A stretch of DNA of 64,000 bases from UBA8190 sp003453695 (GTDB taxonomy: Bacteria > Actinomycetota > Acidimicrobiia > Acidimicrobiales > UBA8190), in the NCBI GenBank assembly GCA_036796975.1, contig DAIRBY010000010.1, positions 7,970 to 71,969 on the forward strand. Reading direction: 5' to 3'. Below, one piece after another: positions 42,620-49,757 of this stretch; positions within the stretch are counted from its first letter, which is position 1, and every line of letters begins with the position of its first letter. The position numbers were made by a program, and so were the translations under genes. The notes below the pieces were generated by a model, which was not told the DNA's origin, ran no database searches, and worked only from the letters and a program-made list of their open reading frames with translations.

Positions 42620-43987
42620 TCACGGCAGGCGGCGCCGGTACCGGGCCCTGCACGGCTGGACCAGCTGCACCACCATCTTGGAGTGGTCGTTGCGGTACGT
42701 GTCGGGCGGCTGGGCCAGCTCGAAGTCCCAGGCCGGCAGCAGCACCGAGAAGATGGCCTTCAACTGCATCATGGCGAAGGGCGCGCCCACGCAGCGGTGG
42801 CGCCCCGCCCCGAAGGGGACCCATGTCCACGGGTTGGCCCGGTCCTCGGCGCGCGGCTCGAGGTAGCGCTCGGGGACGAAGGCGTCGGGATCGGGGAAGT
42901 CCTCGGCGATGCGGTTGGACACCGACAGGCTGGCTCCCACCATGGTCCCCGGCGCGATGCGGTATCCCTTCACCTCGAAGGGCTCCTTGGCCACACGCAG
43001 CACGAGGATGAGCGGGGGGTGCAGGCGCAGCGCCTCCTTGACGACCGACTCCAGCACGGGCATCTCCCGCAGCGCCTGGTAGCTCACCTCCTCGCCCTGG
43101 GCGTGCAGCCCGTCGAGCTCGGCGCGCACGGCGTCGAGGTGGGCGGGACGGCGCAGCAGCTCGATGAGGGTCCAGGCGGCGGTGCCCGACGTGGTGTGGT
43201 GCCCGGCGAACATCATGGAGATGAACATGCCGGTGATCTCGTCGGTGGTGAAGCGCGGGGCACCGTCCTCGGCGCGGACGGACATGAGGACGTCGAGCAG
43301 GTCCCGCTCTTGTGCGTCGTCGGCGCCCCCAGACGGAGCTCGCCCGTCCACGATGGCCTGGACCAGCTCGACCAGGCCTCGCCGGGCGGCGTCGCGGCGG
43401 GCGAAGCTGTCGATCTCGGCGTAGGGATCGACGTAGGCGAGCGCGTCGGTGCCTCGCTCCAGGTCGTGGTACAGCTCGGCGAAGCGGCGATCGAGCTCAC
43501 TGCGAAAGCGCCTGCCGATGAGGCACGCCGACGACGTGTAGATCGTGAGCTCGGCGAAGAAGTCGAGCAGGTCGATGGCGCCTTCGTCGCCCCACCCGCC
43601 CACCATGGACTGCACCTCGCCGGCGATGGTGGCGGCGTGGCCGCGCATGAACTTGTCCCGCAGCGCCTGGTTGTGGAGCATCTCCCGTCGGCGCTCGGGC
43701 GGGGCGTCGAAGACCACGCCGGTGCCGAAGATCGGCGTCATGAAGGGATAGGCCTCGGCTTGGTCCAGGACGTCTTCAGGAGCCCGGAAGAAGGCCTCGT
43801 TGGCCTCGGCGCCGGTGAGGAGCACCACCTCGCGCTGGGCCAGGCGGAAGCGACCGACGTCGCCGCACTCGCGGCGGACGCGAGCCATGAGCTCGATGGG
43901 ATCGCGCCGGAGCTCCTCGAGGTGCCCGTGCGGTGGCACCGCCCCCGACACCAGGGGGGGCTCCGACAATGCCGTGTCGACGCTCAC
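42620..43987 (-). CDS. cyp51: Cytochrome P450, CYP51 family (sterol 14-alpha-demethylase-like)
   Basis: A 455-residue soluble P450. The heme loop is FGAGRHRCVGAPF, with the ligand at about Cys399. The I-helix is MFAGHHTTSGTAAW, and the C-terminal YRNDHSKMVVQLVQP closely matches mycobacterial CYP51. The ExxR is in LESVVKEALRLHPP. CYP51 enzymes remove the 14-alpha-methyl of sterols; the natural substrate in actinobacteria is uncertain. The GTG start overlaps the SDR stop as GTGA. The ferredoxin gene follows immediately. Confidence 0.9.
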   Translation of the reverse strand: MSVDTALSEPPLVSGAVPPHGHLEELRRDPIELMARVRRECGDVGRFRLAQREVVLLTGAEANEAFFRAPEDVLDQAEAYPFMTPIFGTGVVFDAPPERRREMLHNQALRDKFMRGHAATIAGEVQSMVGGWGDEGAIDLLDFFAELTIYTSSACLIGRRFRSELDRRFAELYHDLERGTDALAYVDPYAEIDSFARRDAARRGLVELVQAIVDGRAPSGGADDAQERDLLDVLMSVRAEDGAPRFTTDEITGMFISMMFAGHHTTSGTAAWTLIELLRRPAHLDAVRAELDGLHAQGEEVSYQALREMPVLESVVKEALRLHPPLILVLRVAKEPFEVKGYRIAPGTMVGASLSVSNRIAEDFPDPDAFVPERYLEPRAEDRANPWTWVPFGAGRHRCVGAPFAMMQLKAIFSVLLPAWDFELAQPPDTYRNDHSKMVVQLVQPCRARYRRRLP

Positions 43988-44829
43988 GTCCTTCCTCCCC
44001 ACCCGCCGGCCGGCTCTTCTCCGCCGCCACCGGTGGGCGGCTGGTGCCGGGGACGGGCGGGCAGCGGGGCCTGGGGCTCGACCTCGACCAGGCTGAACTG
44101 CGTCCCGGCCGGCGCCTGCACCACGCTCATGACGGCCGCCGCCACCGCCTGGGGCCGCAGGAAGTGATCGTGACGGGCCACGCCCCATCGCACCCACTGC
44201 TCCAGCAGCTCGGTGGTGACACCGGGGTCCCAGTCGGAGCCCATCTCGGACAGGGTCTGACCCGGTTGGACGATCGACGCCCGTACACCGGAGCCCTCGA
44301 GCTCCATCTGCAGCGTGCGGGCGTAGCCGTGCAGCCCCCACTTTGAGGCGCTGTAGCCGCTGTTGCGCACCCGGGGGAGCCGAACCACCTCCGAGGTGAT
44401 GAACACCACGTCTCCGTGGGCACGGCGCACCATGGCGGGGAGGAGCGACCCGACGAGACGCTGCACGCCGAGAAGGTTCACCGCCACGGTGGTGGCGAAG
44501 TCGTCGGGGTCGGAGTGCTCCGCCGAGTCGGGCTGGTTGCGGCCCGCCGCCGAGACCACCACGTCGATCTCCCCCACCGCTTCGCCCGCCGCCTTGACGA
44601 AGGCCGCCACCGAACCGGGATCGGCCAGGTCGAGCGGGGCCACGTGCGCCTCCCCTCCGCCGGCCCGGATCTCCTGGGCCGCCTCCTCCAGGCGAGCGAG
44701 GCGGCGCGCCCCGAGCACCACGGGATGGCCGGCGGCGGCCAGAGCGAGGGCGGCGGCCCGGCCGATGCCAGAGGAGGCGCCGGTGACGGCGGCCGGACGC
44801 CGGTCGGGGTGGGGGACGAAGCGGGGCAC
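43984..44829 (-). CDS. Short-chain dehydrogenase/reductase
   Basis: A 281-residue Rossmann-fold oxidoreductase. The cofactor loop is AAVTGASSGIGRAAALA, with NAG-equivalent VVSAAGRN, the catalytic Ser in FITSEVV, and YSASK (Tyr-xxx-Lys). LGARR after strand 2 suggests NADP. The position between CYP123-like and CYP51 matches the SDR in the mycobacterial cyp51 region. It probably oxidises or reduces a hydroxyl/keto group on the P450 substrate or product. Confidence 0.9.
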   Translation of the reverse strand: MPRFVPHPDRRPAAVTGASSGIGRAAALALAAAGHPVVLGARRLARLEEAAQEIRAGGGEAHVAPLDLADPGSVAAFVKAAGEAVGEIDVVVSAAGRNQPDSAEHSDPDDFATTVAVNLLGVQRLVGSLLPAMVRRAHGDVVFITSEVVRLPRVRNSGYSASKWGLHGYARTLQMELEGSGVRASIVQPGQTLSEMGSDWDPGVTTELLEQWVRWGVARHDHFLRPQAVAAAVMSVVQAPAGTQFSLVEVEPQAPLPARPRHQPPTGGGGEEPAGGWGGRT

Positions 44830-44849
44830 GGGCGCAGCCGATCCGGGTC

Positions 44850-46070
44850 TCAGCGCCTGGTCACGGTGGTGGGCAGGGCGGCGAAGCCGCGCACGTTGAT
44901 GGAGTGGACGCGGGTGGCGCCTTCGGCGTCGATGTCGTAGTCGGCGACCCGGTCCACCAGCTGGCGCAGCCCCACCCTGGCCTCGAGCCTCGCCAGGGCG
45001 GCGCCGAGACAGAAATGACGGCCGCTCCCGAAGCTCACCAGCTTCGACGTGTCCCGGTCGAGGTCGTAGCGGTCGGGATGGGGGAACACCCGCTCGTCGC
45101 GATTGGCCGACCCCACGAGGAGCAGCACCCGGGCACCGTCGGGGACCACGGTGTCGTGCAGGGACAGCTCGCCGGTCGTGACGCGCAGCAACATCTGCGT
45201 CGAGGTGTCGAACCGCAGTGTCTCCTCGACCCACTCCGGCACCCGGCCGGCGGCGGCGAACACCTTGGCCCGCTCGTCGGGGAAGCGCCAGGCCCAGTAC
45301 CAGGCGTTGGCGAGGAGCTTGGTGGTGGTCTCGTTGCCGGCCACGCTCATGAGGAACAGGAACGAGATCACCTCGTCGTCGCTCAGCCGGTCTCCGTCGA
45401 CGTCCGCCTCGAGCAGCGCCGAGGTGAGGTCGTCACGGGGCACCGATCGCCGGGACCGCACCATGTCGGCGAAGTACCCGGCCAGGTTGAGCGCCGCCTC
45501 CTTGCCGGCCGGGGGGATGTCGAACAGGTCCGGGTCCCGGTGCACGAGGAGGTCGGCCAGCCGGCGCACCTCGGGCCGCTCGGCCGGCGGCACCCCGATC
45601 ATCTCGGAGATGACGTCCATGGGGAGCAGGCCGGCGAAGTCGGCCACGAAGTCGAAGGTGCCCCGCTCGAGCGCCGTATCCAGATGTCCCACGGCCAAGG
45701 CGCGCACCTGGTCCTCCATGGCGGCGACCCGGCGCGGCGTGAAGGCCTTCGACACGAGCGAGCGCATGCGGGTGTGGCGGGGCGGGTCCATGGCCAGGAA
45801 CGACATGGCCCGCTCGGCCTGGGGGCCGTAGGCCACCGGATCGAGCGACACCCCGAAGCGGTTGGAGAGCCGGGCGGGGTTGCGGAACCCGGCGAGCACG
45901 TCGTCGTAGCGGGACAGGGCCCAGAAGTCGAGCTCGTCGTTGCGATACAGCGGCGCCTCGCTCCGAAGCCGGGCGTAGAGCGGGTACGGGTCGTCGTGGA
46001 CGGCGTAGTCGTAGGGGCTGTAGTGGAGCGGCTGGCGCGCCGTGTCGGACGAGGTCGTGCTCGTGGTCAC
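44850..46070 (-). CDS. Cytochrome P450, CYP123-like
   Basis: A 406-residue bacterial P450. The heme loop is VSFGSGRHFCLGAALARLE, the I-helix is LMSVAGNETTTKLLAN, and the ExxR is in WVEETLRFD. Order and neighbours match mycobacterial CYP123, which sits with CYP51 in one operon. The GTG start overlaps the TetR stop as GTGA. The substrate is unknown. Confidence 0.85.
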   Translation of the reverse strand: MTTSTTSSDTARQPLHYSPYDYAVHDDPYPLYARLRSEAPLYRNDELDFWALSRYDDVLAGFRNPARLSNRFGVSLDPVAYGPQAERAMSFLAMDPPRHTRMRSLVSKAFTPRRVAAMEDQVRALAVGHLDTALERGTFDFVADFAGLLPMDVISEMIGVPPAERPEVRRLADLLVHRDPDLFDIPPAGKEAALNLAGYFADMVRSRRSVPRDDLTSALLEADVDGDRLSDDEVISFLFLMSVAGNETTTKLLANAWYWAWRFPDERAKVFAAAGRVPEWVEETLRFDTSTQMLLRVTTGELSLHDTVVPDGARVLLLVGSANRDERVFPHPDRYDLDRDTSKLVSFGSGRHFCLGAALARLEARVGLRQLVDRVADYDIDAEGATRVHSINVRGFAALPTTVTRR

Positions 46071-46642
46071 GGCGCACCCTCGAGCAGCTCGGCCAGGCGG
46101 CCCAGCGCGGCGGGGACGTCGGCGAAGGAGAGGTGCCCCATGCCCGCCCACAGCATGGCGCCCGAATAGGCGAGCTCGAGGCCCTGCACGAGCGCCGGGT
46201 CGGCCTCCTCCCCCAGGGCGGCGGCGATGCGGTCGTGCACCTCGCCGCCGAAGCGGATGCGGACGGCGCGTACCTCGGGCCCACTGCCGAGGAGGGCGGT
46301 GGTGCAAGCGGCGGCCAGGGTGGGATCGTCGGCCATGAACAGCCCCAGCGCCTTCAGCTCGGCGCTCACCCGGTCGAGCGGGGAGGACCCGGCACGGTGA
46401 CGGACGGCGGGGACGCGCTCCATGCACCGCCACAGCACCTCGGCGAGGAGATGGTCCTTGGAGGCGAAGTAGGTGTAGGCGGTGGCGGGCGCCACCCCGG
46501 CGCGCTTGGCGGACCCGCGCACCGTGGTGCCCTCGTAGCCGAGCAGCCGTGCCTCATCGGCGGCCGCCTCCACCAGGCGCTCCACCACCTCGGCCTGCTT
46601 GGGGGTGAGCCTGCGCCTCGAGTCCTCGGCCGTCACCGTCAC
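46067..46642 (-). CDS. TetR-family transcriptional regulator
   Basis: A 191-residue regulator. The DNA-binding domain reads VVERLVEAAADEARLLGYEGTTVRGSAKRAGVAPATAYTYFASKDHLLAEVLW, with the typical YTYFASKD. The ligand domain is all-helical. It is the second gene of the P450 operon, so it probably autoregulates by binding the palindrome at 47382-47395. The GTG start overlaps the upstream stop as GTGA; a second GTG six bases later is also possible. Confidence 0.88.
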   Translation of the reverse strand: MTVTAEDSRRRLTPKQAEVVERLVEAAADEARLLGYEGTTVRGSAKRAGVAPATAYTYFASKDHLLAEVLWRCMERVPAVRHRAGSSPLDRVSAELKALGLFMADDPTLAAACTTALLGSGPEVRAVRIRFGGEVHDRIAAALGEEADPALVQGLELAYSGAMLWAGMGHLSFADVPAALGRLAELLEGAP

Positions 46643-47367
46643 GATGGCTCCACCTCCGACGGTGCCCCCGTCGCAACCGAGGTGCCGTCGTGGCGGCCGG
46701 GCACGTGTGGCGTGCCGTCGCGCATGGCGGGGAAGCGGAAGGTGGCAGCCGTGGTGGCGGCCGTGATGGCGGTGATGTCGGCTTCGGGCAGGGTCTCGGT
46801 GTCGTCGTCGATCACCACCTCCCACCGGCAGTGGGGCAGGCGGTCGGCGGGACGGCGGGGCGGGCGGTGCACGGGGCGGATGCGCGCTCTCGGGTTCACG
46901 GCCTGGGCCGTGTAGTCGAAGGTGCCGTCCTCGATGTGGTGGCACATGTTGGTCACCATCTGGTCGCCGAAGGGCTCGGCGTCCATGAGGGCGCCACAGT
47001 GGGCGAGCTCGAAGAACCCATGGTGCTCGTCGACCACCTGGTAGCGGACGTCCATGTAGTGGTGGGGGAAGCCGGGGTCGAGCTGCAGCACCTTGAAGAT
47101 GGCCGGCACGCCGTCGCCTTCCACGTTCATGATCTGGCGCAGGCGCGGCCCGTAGACAGGACTGGCACCGCGCCATTCCTCCACGGCGAGCTCCTTCATG
47201 GCGTCGCCTCCGAAGCGCATGGCGATGGCCGCGCACATGGAGCGGTCGAGAAGGTGGACGATGAGGGCGAACTCGCGCACCAAGCGGACGAGGGCCTCCT
47301 TGGACAGGTCCTCGTAGCGGAAGTCGGGATCGAAGTGCCCCGAGTAGTCGTTGCGGTCGGCCACCAT
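46639..47367 (-). CDS. Conserved hypothetical protein leading the P450 operon
   Basis: A 242-residue soluble protein. An N-terminal helical region (LSKEALVRLVREFALIVHLLDRSMCAAIAMRFGG) is followed by a mixed domain with HH, Cys and Asp clusters (FFELAHCGALMDAEPFGD, NMCHHIEDGTFDYTAQ), a pattern reminiscent of DUF6125/thiazoline-carboxylate-hydrolase-like proteins. The last 50 residues are low complexity. I cannot assign a function. It is the first gene after the divergent operator region and is coupled to tetR. ATG at 47367 or GTG at 47364 are both possible starts. Confidence 0.65.
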   Translation of the reverse strand: MVADRNDYSGHFDPDFRYEDLSKEALVRLVREFALIVHLLDRSMCAAIAMRFGGDAMKELAVEEWRGASPVYGPRLRQIMNVEGDGVPAIFKVLQLDPGFPHHYMDVRYQVVDEHHGFFELAHCGALMDAEPFGDQMVTNMCHHIEDGTFDYTAQAVNPRARIRPVHRPPRRPADRLPHCRWEVVIDDDTETLPEADITAITAATTAATFRFPAMRDGTPHVPGRHDGTSVATGAPSEVEPS

Positions 47368-47370
47368 GCC

Positions 47371-47395
47371 AGACTACAGTCCAGACACCTGTCTG
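47371..47395. promoter_or_regulatory. Divergent promoters with a TetR-type operator
   Basis: CAGACACCTGTCTG at 47382-47395 is a perfect 6-2-6 palindrome. An extra half site CCAGAC lies at 47368-47373. The two -10 boxes overlap: TACAGT for the rightward gene (47375-47380) and TAGTCT for the leftward operon (minus, 47371-47376). A TTGCGG lies 18 bases upstream of the rightward -10. The arrangement fits control of both operons by the TetR protein encoded just to the left. Confidence 0.75.
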
Positions 47396-47411
47396 ACCAG
47401 AGGGAATCCAC

Positions 47412-48323
47412 ATGGAGCCGAGCAGATCCACGGTCGTAGGCGTCATCGGCCTGGGCGACATCGGCAGCGGCGTGGCCGGGGCGGTGGGTCGCGCCGGCCT
47501 GGAGCTGGTGGTGTGCGACGTGCGCCCCGAGGCGACCGCCGCCTTCCCGGAGGCCGAGGTGGCGCGAGGGCCACGAGAGCTCGGCGCCCGCTGCGACGTC
47601 ATGGCGGTCGCCGTCGTGACCGACGCCCAGGTGCTCGACGTCCTCGACCCCGACTCCGGCGCCCTGTCCACCGCCCGCCCCGGGTCGGCGGTGGCCGTGC
47701 TGTCCACGGTGGCCCCCGACACCGTCCGCGCCGTGGCGGAGACGGCTCGCCGCCGCCATGTCGACGTCGTGGACTGCGGGGTGAGCGGTGGGCAGTCGGC
47801 AGCGAAGGAGGGATCGCTGGTGGCCATGGTGGGCGGTGAGCCCGCCGTCGTCGACCGGCTCCGGCCCGTGCTCGAGTCCTTCAGCTCGCTGGTGGTGCAC
47901 ATGGGGCCGCTCGGCGCCGGCATCAAGGCCAAGCTGGCCCGCAACCTGGTGCAGTACGGGTCGTGGCTGGCCGCCTACGAGGCCCAGGTCCTGGCCGAGG
48001 CATCCGGCATCGAACTGGCCAAGCTGGCCGAGGTCATCCGGGCCAGCGACGAGAAGATCGGCGGCGCCTCCCGTCTCATGTTCCGCCCCACCGTCGCCCC
48101 CTTCGGCCCCGACGACCACCCCGGGCTGGTGGGCGCCATGCGCAGCGCCGCCGAGCTGGCCCACAAGGACCTCGGCGCCGCGCTCGAACTGGCCGACCAG
48201 CTGGGCGTGTCCCTACCGTTGGCAGCCATGACCGACGACCGAGCCGACGCGCTCTTCGGTCTGCGCCCCGATGGGGCGGCGCCCGCCGAGCGCGCTCCTG
48301 GAGAGCAGGGCGCCGCCACGTGA
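47412..48323 (+). CDS. 3-hydroxyisobutyrate dehydrogenase-family NAD(P) oxidoreductase
   Basis: A 303-residue protein. The cofactor loop is VGVIGLGDIGSGVAGAVGRAG, then VDCGVSGGQSAAKEGSLVAMVGG (substrate-binding GxxGG) and the catalytic Lys in GAGIKAKLARNLVQYG. It corresponds to the dehydrogenase gene in the mycobacterial cyp51 region. ATG at 47412 has a GAGGGA site 7 bases upstream. It diverges from the P450 operon and shares its operator. Confidence 0.88.
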   Translation: MEPSRSTVVGVIGLGDIGSGVAGAVGRAGLELVVCDVRPEATAAFPEAEVARGPRELGARCDVMAVAVVTDAQVLDVLDPDSGALSTARPGSAVAVLSTVAPDTVRAVAETARRRHVDVVDCGVSGGQSAAKEGSLVAMVGGEPAVVDRLRPVLESFSSLVVHMGPLGAGIKAKLARNLVQYGSWLAAYEAQVLAEASGIELAKLAEVIRASDEKIGGASRLMFRPTVAPFGPDDHPGLVGAMRSAAELAHKDLGAALELADQLGVSLPLAAMTDDRADALFGLRPDGAAPAERAPGEQGAAT

Positions 48324-48703
48324 GCGAGACCCGTCGCCCCCCGCGCCCGGATCGCTCCACCGGCCTCGACAAGATGCAGGCCGTCTACAACTTCCGGGTC
48401 GATCCCGACGCCATGGAGGGTGACTTCGTCGCCTACACCGTCGACCACCTCTTCGGCGACGTCTGGGCCCGGCCCGGGCTCGACATCCCGCAGCGACGCC
48501 TGCTCACCATCGGCGTGCTGGCCGCGCTGGGGCAGACCGACCTGCTCGACGTCCAGTTCCAGAGCGCCCTGGACAACGGCGAGCTCACCGAGGACCAGGT
48601 GCGCGAGGTGGTCCTCCACCTCACCCACTACGTGGGCTGGCCTCTCGCCACCGGCGCCAATGCCGCTGCTGAGCGCGTCATCGCCCGGCGACATCAGACC
48701 TGA
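48320..48703 (+). CDS. Carboxymuconolactone decarboxylase-family protein
   Basis: A 127-residue CMD-fold protein. RRLLTIGVLAALGQTDLLDVQFQSALDNGELTEDQVREVVLHLTHYVGWPLA is the typical core. The paired redox Cys of the AhpD branch are absent, so it belongs to the decarboxylase/lactonase-like branch. The GTG start overlaps the dehydrogenase stop. The pairing with that dehydrogenase matches the mycobacterial cyp51 region. Confidence 0.88.
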   Translation: MSETRRPPRPDRSTGLDKMQAVYNFRVDPDAMEGDFVAYTVDHLFGDVWARPGLDIPQRRLLTIGVLAALGQTDLLDVQFQSALDNGELTEDQVREVVLHLTHYVGWPLATGANAAAERVIARRHQT

Positions 48704-48766
48704 GGTCACTGCGGCCGCTGGTCCGAACCCCCCGGGACCGAGCGCCCACGGCAGGACTCAGGTCTG
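48695..48766. terminator. Possible bidirectional terminator between convergent genes
   Basis: CAGACCTGAG (48695-48704) and its exact complement CTCAGGTCTG (48757-48766) enclose 52 bases that contain a smaller GGTCC/GGACC hairpin. Each arm includes the last two codons and stop of one of the two converging genes (Gln-Thr-stop in both). No T-run is present. Confidence 0.35.
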
Positions 48767-49642
48767 GAGCGGGAGGACGGTTGCGGCCAGCCAGTCGAGC
48801 TCCTCGGACCAGTCCTCGGGCGACTGCGGGGGGAGCAGCGGGCGGACGACGAACTTGGACAAGCCCTCGTCCACCAAGCGCCCGAGCAGGGTGCGCAGCC
48901 CCTCCTCCCCCACCGGGACCAGCTCTGACAGCTCGACGTCCTCCAGGCGGCGACGCCGCCCGGGCAGGCGGGCGGCGCGCCCCACGTCCTCGGGACGGCG
49001 GGCGTAGCCGATGGCCAAGCCGAAGTGCTCGGGGTCGATGTGCCGGCCGGCCCGGGCCGCCTCGTCCTGGATGGCTCGGCGGACCCGACCTGCCAAGGCT
49101 GGGGAGACGAGCGAGCCCAGCCAGCCGTCGGCCACCCGCCCGGCCCTGGCGACGGCATCGGGGCCGGCACCGCCCAACCACACTTCGAGCGGCTGCTGGA
49201 CGGGCAGCACCGGAAGGCGCGCCTCGGAGCCGTCGGCGGCCTCGCCCACCCACCACCGCCGCAGCACGGGGACCAGCTCTTCCATCATGCGGCCCCGGTG
49301 GCGTCCCGCCGTGCCCAGGGCGGTCCGCTCCTCGGGCAGGTCGAGGCCCGGCACCAGGGCGACGAGCAGGCGCCCGTCTGTGAGCCGGTCGAGCTGGGCC
49401 AGGCGGTGGGCCATCACGTAGGGCTCGGACCCGAAGGGGATGAAGTTGGCGCCGAGACGCACCCGGCGGGTTCGGGAGGCCACGAAGGCGAGCGCCAAGG
49501 ACGGCTCCACGGCAGGAAGCGACGGCAGGTCGGAGACCCACAAGGTGTCGAATCCGCGATCTTCGGCCTCGGCAGCGGTGTCGGCGAGCACGCTGGGGTC
49601 GGGAGCCCCGAGGCCCACGGACACGGCGATCCGCACCTTCAC
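48758..49642 (-). CDS. LLM-class (luciferase-like) flavin/F420-dependent oxidoreductase
   Basis: A 294-residue TIM-barrel protein. GFDTLWVSDLPSLPAVEPSLALAFVAS, RRVRLGANFIPFGSEPYVMAHRLAQLDRLTDGRL and VWLGGAGPDAVARAGRVADGWL are typical. In actinobacteria this branch mostly uses coenzyme F420, but FMN cannot be excluded. The GTG start has a GAGG site 8 bases upstream. It is a single gene. Confidence 0.87.
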   Translation of the reverse strand: MKVRIAVSVGLGAPDPSVLADTAAEAEDRGFDTLWVSDLPSLPAVEPSLALAFVASRTRRVRLGANFIPFGSEPYVMAHRLAQLDRLTDGRLLVALVPGLDLPEERTALGTAGRHRGRMMEELVPVLRRWWVGEAADGSEARLPVLPVQQPLEVWLGGAGPDAVARAGRVADGWLGSLVSPALAGRVRRAIQDEAARAGRHIDPEHFGLAIGYARRPEDVGRAARLPGRRRRLEDVELSELVPVGEEGLRTLLGRLVDEGLSKFVVRPLLPPQSPEDWSEELDWLAATVLPLQT

Positions 49643-49723
49643 GTCGTGCGCCTCACGGAGCGCACCTTAACGACGCGGCCCACAGCCCGGGTCACGGGCC
49701 GGGACCGGACGAGCCGGTGCTCC

Positions 49724-49729
49724 TAGTGT
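49724..49729 (+). promoter_or_regulatory. -10 box (TAGTGT) of the phosphoketolase operon
   Basis: TAGTGT 28 bases before the GTG. The predicted leader includes an AAGGAG ribosome site 7 bases before the start codon. Confidence 0.35.
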
Positions 49730-49757
49730 CGTGGCGGGGAGAGGAAGGAGACCCTCT

